In this document: piece after piece, positions 7,051 through 12,495 of the stretch
Layout: each line of letters opens with the position of its first letter
Position numbering within the stretch: the stretch's first letter is position 1
Assembly: GCA_021827255.1 (NCBI GenBank)
Contig: JAKAWO010000051.1
Coordinates: 1 to 12,495 of the forward strand
Source of the DNA: Acidobacteriota bacterium
Lineage (GTDB): Bacteria; Acidobacteriota; Terriglobia; UBA7540
Direction: 5' to 3'
DNA length: 12,495 bases
Position numbers and translations under genes: made by a program
The notes under the pieces: model-generated
Seen by the model: only the letters and a program-made list of their open reading frames with translations
Databases searched by the model: none
What the model was told of the DNA's origin: nothing

Positions 7051-8478
7051 CTATTGAGGCTTGGGATCCGCCCCGCCTTCCCGCGTGGAATAAACAAACT
7101 GGCGGATCTGCTCCCGCTGGCGGTCAACCTCCGCCAAATGACGTGTGTAAAGCTTTTGGTGTAGCTCGAACTCCCTGGCGGCCAAGTCCCGTTCGCCCAG
7201 ATGGACATACGCCTGGCCGAGGCGGTAATAGGCGTCGGTAAGGTTCGGGTTGAGTTGGAGGGCCCGCTGGTATTCGGGAACCGCTTTCGCATACCGGCGC
7301 TCCTGGGAATAGAGGTCGCCAAGCTGGAGATGCGCATTGGGAAACGAGGGGTCAAGCCGCGCCGCCTTTTGGAGCAACGATTCGACTGGCGCGAGGTCTG
7401 AGCCGGTCATGTCCATCTCCCTGCCTTTCCAAAGGCTCATGGCGTAGTAATAAGCTGCCCGGGGATCGAGCGGGTGAAGCTGCTCAAACTGGCGAAACCG
7501 AGCGATCACCTGGCTGGTCTCGCCCGGCGCCCGACGATAGGCTTTGCTGAGAAAATAATATGCATGAGGGTCTTGCGGGGCAAGCTCGGTCGCGCGCACC
7601 AGAGCCTTCACCGACGAATTGTATTTGCCGTGCCAGTAAAGAGCCATGCCCAACCCGATGCTGAGCGGCGCTGAATTCGAATACCGTTCAACCCCCTTCG
7701 AGAAAACTTGAATGGCCGCGTTCCAGTTATGATGCAGCAGGAACTCACTGCCCCAATCAAAAATGTTTTGCTCGCTGGGATCCATTTGAGCGGCCTGTTG
7801 GTACTCGTTGGCAGCAGCAACGTAATTTCCCAACTTCTCATCCACGTCGGCGAGCAAATCATATAACTCGGCGCTCTTCCTCACCTTCAAAAGCTGGAGA
7901 ATTTCTTGTCGCGACTCTTTGAAGCGCCCGGTTTTCTCGTACGCTAGCGCCAGATCATAGCCGTTGCCGTAAGATGAAGGGCGAAGGCTTTGGGCTTTCG
8001 CCAGATAGGGGATGGCCTCGGCGATCTCGCCCTGCTGGGCGTAAAATTCGCCGAAGTCGTGATGGGCGTCGTAATCGCCAGGCCCCGCTTGGATCGCGTG
8101 CCGGAACTCCGCCTCCGCCCGGGAGGTTTTTCCGAGCCGCGCAAAGCTTACGGCTAAGTTAGCCCTGGCCGCCGCAGAGTTCGGCTTCAGGCGGACGGCC
8201 TCGGCAAAGGCCCGATTCGCATCCAGGTCCTTTTTCTGCGCCGAATAAACAAAACCCAGCAGCTCCTGGACCTGAAAGCTCGGAGGCATTCGATGGGCTA
8301 AGTCCTCAAGCTCGTGGGCCGCTGTCCGAAATTGGCCGGATTGATAATGGGAGACGGCTGATTGGAACTCCCGGTCGGGAGCGCCTGCAGGGTGCGGGCC
8401 GGCCTCACCCCAAAGCCTGGGCGCCGCAAGCGCCGCCCACACAGCAAGGACGACCGCCGCCTTGCGGGTTATCGACAT
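7051..8478 (-). CDS. Exported tetratricopeptide-repeat protein (about 12 TPRs)
   Basis: A 475-residue protein built almost entirely of TPR units, which form a superhelical scaffold for protein-protein contacts; no enzymatic domain is visible. The N-terminus has Arg5-Lys6, then a hydrophobic core (AAVVLAVWAALAA) and a likely cleavage site near residues 24-33, so Sec export to the periplasm is expected. Repeats start near residue 36 and continue to about 455, each about 34 residues with the usual small and aromatic positions, for example AARANLAVSFARLG, DAYYRLGQAYVHLG and NAHLQLGDLYSQER. The spacing widens near residues 300-350, where a loop (KGREMDMTGSDL) interrupts a unit. It is the first cistron of the tight block with the MsrP-like oxidoreductase 50 bp downstream. 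Assembling or recruiting the downstream exported enzymes is plausible but inferred. No convincing Shine-Dalgarno precedes the ATG. Confidence 0.9.
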   Translation of the reverse strand: MSITRKAAVVLAVWAALAAPRLWGEAGPHPAGAPDREFQSAVSHYQSGQFRTAAHELEDLAHRMPPSFQVQELLGFVYSAQKKDLDANRAFAEAVRLKPNSAAARANLAVSFARLGKTSRAEAEFRHAIQAGPGDYDAHHDFGEFYAQQGEIAEAIPYLAKAQSLRPSSYGNGYDLALAYEKTGRFKESRQEILQLLKVRKSAELYDLLADVDEKLGNYVAAANEYQQAAQMDPSEQNIFDWGSEFLLHHNWNAAIQVFSKGVERYSNSAPLSIGLGMALYWHGKYNSSVKALVRATELAPQDPHAYYFLSKAYRRAPGETSQVIARFRQFEQLHPLDPRAAYYYAMSLWKGREMDMTGSDLAPVESLLQKAARLDPSFPNAHLQLGDLYSQERRYAKAVPEYQRALQLNPNLTDAYYRLGQAYVHLGERDLAAREFELHQKLYTRHLAEVDRQREQIRQFVYSTREGGADPKPQ

Positions 8479-8713
8479 GATGGGGCCATTTTACCACCGC
8501 CGACCGCAGGCAAGGAAGTGTGCGGCCTGGAAGACTTCCTCCGCCCACCGCCGGACGAAACTTCTGTTCCCCGCCCGCGCCTGGCAGAACCCTGCTGCGG
8601 ACGTCCCCTGGCGGAACGCCCGCCCCTGCGGGTGGACCGGGCGGCGGCCTTCGACCTCAGCGTGAGCCGCCGCCCTAAAGCTTTTGTTTCCCGCAACCCT
8701 CAGCCCGGCCCCA
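8479..8713. other. 235-bp GC-rich intergenic region between receptor and TPR operon
   Basis: I see no gene here. It holds a 10-bp perfect inverted repeat at 8639-8675, a smaller hairpin at 8617-8634 (CCCGC, loop CCCT, GCGGG) and a run of C-rich sequence. A promoter for the downstream TPR operon would be expected here if the receptor is a separate unit. The only candidate I noted is TAAAAT on the minus strand (8493-8488), just 10 bp before the ATG and without a good -35, which is weak. Confidence 0.5.
8639..8675 (+). repeat. Perfect 10-bp GC inverted repeat, terminator-like hairpin
   Basis: GGGCGGCGGC (8639-8648) and GCCGCCGCCC (8666-8675) flank a 17-nt loop. On the plus strand it is followed by TAAAGCTTTTGTTTC, a T-rich tail, whereas on the minus strand, the direction of the adjacent genes, it is followed by GC-rich sequence. 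It may end minus-strand receptor transcripts through the stem alone, protect the 3' end, or stop antisense transcription. Confidence 0.45.
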
Positions 8714-11700
8714 CTAGAAGAAAAGCTTCAAGGCAAATTGAATCTGCCTTGGGTCTTGGAATGGAAAGCGCGTTGACCCAATCTTGCCGAAGTTCGTGCT
8801 CGTATAAGTCGTTGATCCTGGCACGGCAACCACGCCGTTGCCGCCAAAGCCTGGGGCGTTGAACGTCGGGTGGTTCAGGATGTTAAAGAACTCGCTTCGG
8901 AACTGGAGTCGGTACCTTTCCGAAATGCGGAAGTCCTTGAACAAGGAGAAATCGAGCCGTCCAACACCGGGCCCGTTGACCTGCGTATCCGCTCCGCCCA
9001 GTAATCCCAACCCCGTTCCGACATTAGCGCATTTCGAAGGTTGTGAAAAGCCGGGTGCCGGGCAGGGCTGAGTGAAGGCCGCGGCATTCAGGAAATGGTC
9101 AGGCGCTCCCGAACCGTACGGGTTCTGCCCCGGGACAATCATGGCCGTGCAGCCGAAGGAGCCGTTGGTTCCCGTGGGGCACCCAATGGTTAGCGGCTGG
9201 CCCCCTTCGAGCGTGGCCAGCCACACCATTTGCCATCCGCCGACGATCTGGTTCGCTATGCCTGTGGTGTGCGCCATGAAGTGCCGTCCGTTGCCAAACG
9301 GAAGTTGATAGCCTCCGCTGAAGTGGAACACGCTGAAGACATTATAGTCGCAGTTCTGGTAATCCCCTTGGATCCCGAACCCGGGAAGATACGGAGCGCG
9401 GTAGCCCTCGCCGATGCCGCCGTTCAGCAGGTCCCCGGCATCGCCGCGGCAGTGTGACCACGTATAGGTGGCAAGGAAGTTTGATCCGCCCGAATAGCGT
9501 TTCTCGAGACTCGTCTGCAGGCCATGGTAATAGCTGTTCCCTTCGCTGGCCTGGTAGCTCCCCCCCTGTCCGAAGTCAGGGAACGGGTCAATACCTCCCG
9601 GACCCGAAATTGGCTGCAGGGGATTGAGTTCGATGATGGATGGCAAATTCGCGCCCGGACCCGCATCCAAGTGCCGGGTCTGATCGCCCACATAGCCGAC
9701 GGTGAGGGTCGTGCTGGGAGTCAGCTCATACTCGAGCATGAGGTTCTCACCCATCGTATAAGGCGTCTTGAAGTTGTACTGGAGTCCTTCCATCCCCAGT
9801 CCCTCGGGGCTGACCAAGGAGGTGTCAAGTGGAATGCAGGAGAACGTGACCTCGATAGTGGCGGCCGGCGTGCACGTTGAGCCGTTCGGGTTGGTGAGGC
9901 TAATCGGCGTCCCGCCATTCGGGTTGAAGTAGCTTAGGGTGAACTGGAAGGGATAATTTTCCCCGATGTTGGGGCCGTACCCCGCGTTCTCAAACCCGTT
10001 ATAAAACATGCCGAACCCGGTGCGGACCACCAATTTCCGAGTGGCCTGATAGGCGATGCCGAGCCGCGGGCCAAAGTTATCGTTTTGAGAAGTCGCCAGC
10101 GCGAAGTTATTGACGTACTTCAGCGCAATGCCGTCCGTGGCAAGGAGTGTGGGAAAGCTTGGACTCACGGGAATTCTTTGATTTTTTCCGTTGTTGGGAA
10201 TCAGGTATTCCGCCCCGTTGAACGGAGCGCCGGGGACAAAATTAGCTTGTCGTCCATGGTTCTCCTCAATCTGGCCAAAGTGATCCCAACGAAGGCCGAG
10301 GTTCAGGGTCAATTTCGGCGTCACTTTCCAATCGTCCTGGAAATACCCCGCCCAGTAGTTGTGGCCGTCATCCGTGGGTGAAAAGTTAGAGACGAATACG
10401 GAGTCCGCGCCGCCGACGTCGTTAATTCCGTTGGGGACAGTGGTCGCGGTCGGCGTCAGGAGAAGCTGGGCCATTCCTACCCCCGCAAATGCCCCGCCGA
10501 AGTCAAGCTGGCCATGTGACCAGGCCGGTTGAAGGGTTGAAAATTTGATGTGCTGGAACTCGATCCCCATTTTGAAGGTGTGCTTGCCATAGACTTTGGT
10601 CAGATTGTCTGTTAGCTGCGTCGTCTGGGTGATTTCATCCGACGGCAAGAAGGCGTTCGAGCCCAGGGTGTTTAGGCCGCCGATGGAAATTGCTGGTAAG
10701 CCGCCATTTTCCGAGACCTGGGCGATGCCCTGAATGCCGAACTGGGCTGGGACTCCCGTCTGGGTGGCGACAGGCCCGAATCGAGTGGCATGGAGACGGT
10801 CTTCTCCTAACCGCGCTTCATTGACCAGGGTCGGAGAGAAGATATGCGTGTAACTGAGTGCCCCAAGAACCGAGAGGGCGTTCTGATCGCCCTGCTGGAA
10901 CGCTCCGCCATCCGCAATTCCGGCAAAGGGGGCAGGGATGAATTGCGGGTCCTTCACGTAGCTGAACGTTCCGAAGACCTGGTCTTTCGCGCTCTTGTCC
11001 CAATCCATCCGCGTGTCAAAGGCGTTGCGGTTCTCAGTGAGCACCGGGTTTGACGTTTGGTTGTTGACGGTGCCAGGACCTGTTGCAGCCGGGAAAAGGT
11101 CCAGCAGCTTGATGGCGTTCGGATCGAGCCTACCGGCCGGGAGTTGATTCAGCAGGCACGCCGCTTCGCTTGGACAGTCGCCGGTAAAGTTGGTAATACC
11201 GGCACTAATAATGCTGCCGCGAGCATAAAACGGATCGGCCACGTAGCCGCTGTTCGTTGCCGTCAAGCCTGTCGTGGGATCCACCTGTCCCCCGGTCACC
11301 AGCCGTGTGGTGGCGGGGTCGAAAGCCGTTCCGTCCGGGAAGGTTCGGCCAAGGTTGTCCGTAAAGGTGCATGCCCCGCTGGCGATGCAGGCCGAATCCG
11401 TCTGGCCAAGAATATTATCGGCCAAATTCGTAAATCCGCTGGACCGCTCGCGCGCGGTTGGAACTGAATTCGTAAACACACTTCCTTGTCGGCGACGCAA
11501 ACCCTCGTAATCGCCAAAAAAGAACAGCTTGTTCTTGCCGTTATAAACGTGCGGAATTACGACCGGCCCGCCAATCGTGAATCCGAACTGATTCTGGCGG
11601 TACTCGCCTTTATGGATGCCTCCTGAGTCCTCGAAAAAGTCGGCGGCGTCCAGTTTATCGTTCCGGAAAAATTCCCAGAGGTCGCCGTGAAGCTGATTGG

Positions 11701-12448
11701 TTCCGGACTTGATCGTGGCGTTCAGTATGGCGCCGCCTGCCCTGCCATATTGGGCGCTGAAATCGGTTGTCTGAACCTTGAACTCTGAAATCGCGTCCGG
11801 CGGCGGGAGAACGACAAAATTGGTCCCGTTCAGGAAGTCCACGTTGTCCGAATTGTTGTCAATTCCGTCGAGCAAATAGTTGTTTTGCGAGGGGCGCAAG
11901 CCGTTGGCGGAGAAGGCGCCATTGGCGGCATTGCCCCGCGTGTCCGCCTGCGGCGAATTGACGCCGGCGACGATTTGGGCCAGGAAGGTGAAGTTGCGTC
12001 CGTTCAAGGGCAGATCGCTCACGCTTCTCGCATTCACAACTTGCCCGACTGAGGCATTTTGCGTTTGAAGAGGTGGGGGAGCCGCGGTGACCTGCACCGT
12101 CTGCGTCACCACGCCCGGCCGAAGCGTCAGGTTGGCGACCAACTGTTCGTCAATGTTGAGCTTAAGGTGCGTCCGCACCTCTTTGGCGAAGCCGGGAGAT
12201 TCTGCGGTCACCGTGTACGTGCCGATTTTGATCGGCGTGAAAACGTAACTGCCGTCTCCACCGGCTGTCGTGGTGATGGTGAAGTTCGTACCCTCATTGG
12301 TCAGGCTGACCTTGGCGTGCGGAATGACCGCGCCGGACGGGTCCTTGATCGTTCCCAAAATAGTGCCCGTGTCAACCTGGGCGAGGAGACCACGATCCTT
12401 CGCTAAGTATGTTGGCGGTGCCGAATGCGGGCACAGCCGAGGGATCAA
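8714..12448 (-). CDS. Oar-like TonB-dependent outer-membrane receptor (5' end uncertain)
   Basis: An outer-membrane beta-barrel transporter of the large Oar-like family, 1244 residues as read, energised by TonB. Residues ~25-112 form a carboxypeptidase-regulatory-like beta-sandwich (TGTILGTIKDPSGAVIP, then GSYVFTPIKIGTYTV). Residues ~125-250 are the plug, with LPLNGRNFTFL (146-156) and NNYLLDGIDN. The rest is barrel, with paired Cys in likely surface loops and a C-terminal strand ending in Phe (ALKLFF), the usual BAM signal. The substrate is unknown; relatives are often associated with glycan or peptide uptake. The only available start is TTG at 12448, and the reading frame meets a TGA at 12460-12458 just upstream. 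The residues before LLAQVDTG (MIPRLCPHSAPPTYLAKDRG) do not form a signal peptide, although the preprotein needs one. The start may therefore be a truncation, a frameshift or a sequence error. The barrel is intact and uninterrupted. The gene is 235 bp upstream of the TPR operon on the same strand. Confidence 0.88.
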   Translation of the reverse strand: MIPRLCPHSAPPTYLAKDRGLLAQVDTGTILGTIKDPSGAVIPHAKVSLTNEGTNFTITTTAGGDGSYVFTPIKIGTYTVTAESPGFAKEVRTHLKLNIDEQLVANLTLRPGVVTQTVQVTAAPPPLQTQNASVGQVVNARSVSDLPLNGRNFTFLAQIVAGVNSPQADTRGNAANGAFSANGLRPSQNNYLLDGIDNNSDNVDFLNGTNFVVLPPPDAISEFKVQTTDFSAQYGRAGGAILNATIKSGTNQLHGDLWEFFRNDKLDAADFFEDSGGIHKGEYRQNQFGFTIGGPVVIPHVYNGKNKLFFFGDYEGLRRRQGSVFTNSVPTARERSSGFTNLADNILGQTDSACIASGACTFTDNLGRTFPDGTAFDPATTRLVTGGQVDPTTGLTATNSGYVADPFYARGSIISAGITNFTGDCPSEAACLLNQLPAGRLDPNAIKLLDLFPAATGPGTVNNQTSNPVLTENRNAFDTRMDWDKSAKDQVFGTFSYVKDPQFIPAPFAGIADGGAFQQGDQNALSVLGALSYTHIFSPTLVNEARLGEDRLHATRFGPVATQTGVPAQFGIQGIAQVSENGGLPAISIGGLNTLGSNAFLPSDEITQTTQLTDNLTKVYGKHTFKMGIEFQHIKFSTLQPAWSHGQLDFGGAFAGVGMAQLLLTPTATTVPNGINDVGGADSVFVSNFSPTDDGHNYWAGYFQDDWKVTPKLTLNLGLRWDHFGQIEENHGRQANFVPGAPFNGAEYLIPNNGKNQRIPVSPSFPTLLATDGIALKYVNNFALATSQNDNFGPRLGIAYQATRKLVVRTGFGMFYNGFENAGYGPNIGENYPFQFTLSYFNPNGGTPISLTNPNGSTCTPAATIEVTFSCIPLDTSLVSPEGLGMEGLQYNFKTPYTMGENLMLEYELTPSTTLTVGYVGDQTRHLDAGPGANLPSIIELNPLQPISGPGGIDPFPDFGQGGSYQASEGNSYYHGLQTSLEKRYSGGSNFLATYTWSHCRGDAGDLLNGGIGEGYRAPYLPGFGIQGDYQNCDYNVFSVFHFSGGYQLPFGNGRHFMAHTTGIANQIVGGWQMVWLATLEGGQPLTIGCPTGTNGSFGCTAMIVPGQNPYGSGAPDHFLNAAAFTQPCPAPGFSQPSKCANVGTGLGLLGGADTQVNGPGVGRLDFSLFKDFRISERYRLQFRSEFFNILNHPTFNAPGFGGNGVVAVPGSTTYTSTNFGKIGSTRFPFQDPRQIQFALKLFF

Positions 12449-12450
12449 GG

Positions 12451-12465
12451 CGGGTTTTCAACCCG
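12451..12465. repeat. Short palindrome at the 5' edge of the receptor gene
   Basis: CGGGTT (12451-12456), loop TTC, AACCCG (12460-12465) form a perfect 6-bp stem immediately upstream of the TTG used as receptor start. A second small inverted repeat, GTGCC and GGCAC (12418-12422 and 12430-12434), lies just inside the ORF. Small palindromes of this sort occur as dispersed intergenic repeats in many genomes; whether this is one cannot be judged from a single copy. Confidence 0.4.
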
Positions 12466-12495
12466 GGCGGCACTGCGGATACGAGAAACGGGCTG

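Noticed and set aside
8488..8493. TAAAAT on the minus strand as a -10 promoter element for the TPR operon
   Set aside because: Only 10 bp from the ATG and without a -35 at proper spacing, so it would require a nearly leaderless mRNA; too weak to annotate.
8362..8862. Plus-strand 166-codon frame spanning the receptor/TPR intergenic gap
   Set aside because: It overlaps both flanking genes, is Arg/Pro-rich and contains the hairpin sequence; it is typical of GC-rich non-coding frames.

Overview
The window looks like chromosomal DNA from a GC-rich, Gram-negative soil-type bacterium, most likely an acidobacterium. The main pointers are a very large Oar-like TonB-dependent receptor with an N-terminal carboxypeptidase-regulatory domain and the LPLNGRN plug motif, long TPR proteins, and a CRTAC1/ASPIC-UnbV FG-GAP protein. 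These families are heavily expanded in Acidobacteriota. This placement is inference from family content; there is no rRNA or marker gene here. Almost the whole window is coding. No tRNA, rRNA, CRISPR array, transposase or phage gene was seen.

Layout. From the left edge to 3499 on the + strand runs one very long gene, open at the edge. It encodes a multidomain protein: an N-terminal region, an FG-GAP/VCBS propeller with Asp-rich calcium-type loops, an ASPIC/UnbV domain, a thioredoxin/redoxin-like domain with CPLS instead of CxxC, and seven TPRs. It converges at about 3500-3586 on a block of minus-strand genes. A hairpin with a T-rich tail lies between them and reads as the terminator of the minus-strand block.

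The minus-strand block, in order of transcription (right to left), has five genes. (1) 12448-8714 is the Oar-like outer-membrane receptor. A 235-bp GC-rich gap with a 10-bp perfect inverted repeat follows. (2) 8478-7051 is an exported protein of about 12 TPRs. (3) 7000-6248 is a Tat-exported molybdopterin oxidoreductase of the sulfite oxidase/MsrP (YedY) fold. (4) 6238-5045 is an alkaline-phosphatase/sulfatase-superfamily protein with a Tat-like N-terminus and some non-standard metal-ligand positions. (5) 5014-3587 is a protein I do not recognise, whose last ~30 residues resemble the C-terminus of gene 4. Genes 2-5 are 50, 9 and 30 bp apart, so they very probably form one operon. The Shine-Dalgarno of gene 4 overlaps the stop codon of gene 3.

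How they may work together. Genes 2-4 and probably the + strand protein are predicted to act outside the cytoplasm, and the receptor sits in the outer membrane. The combination of TPR scaffold, Mo-oxidoreductase, phosphatase/sulfatase-fold protein and an unknown partner is not a pathway I can name. It is the best candidate here for an undescribed envelope module. The receptor has no recognisable signal peptide and starts next to a stop codon and a small palindrome, so its 5' end may be damaged or mis-assembled.
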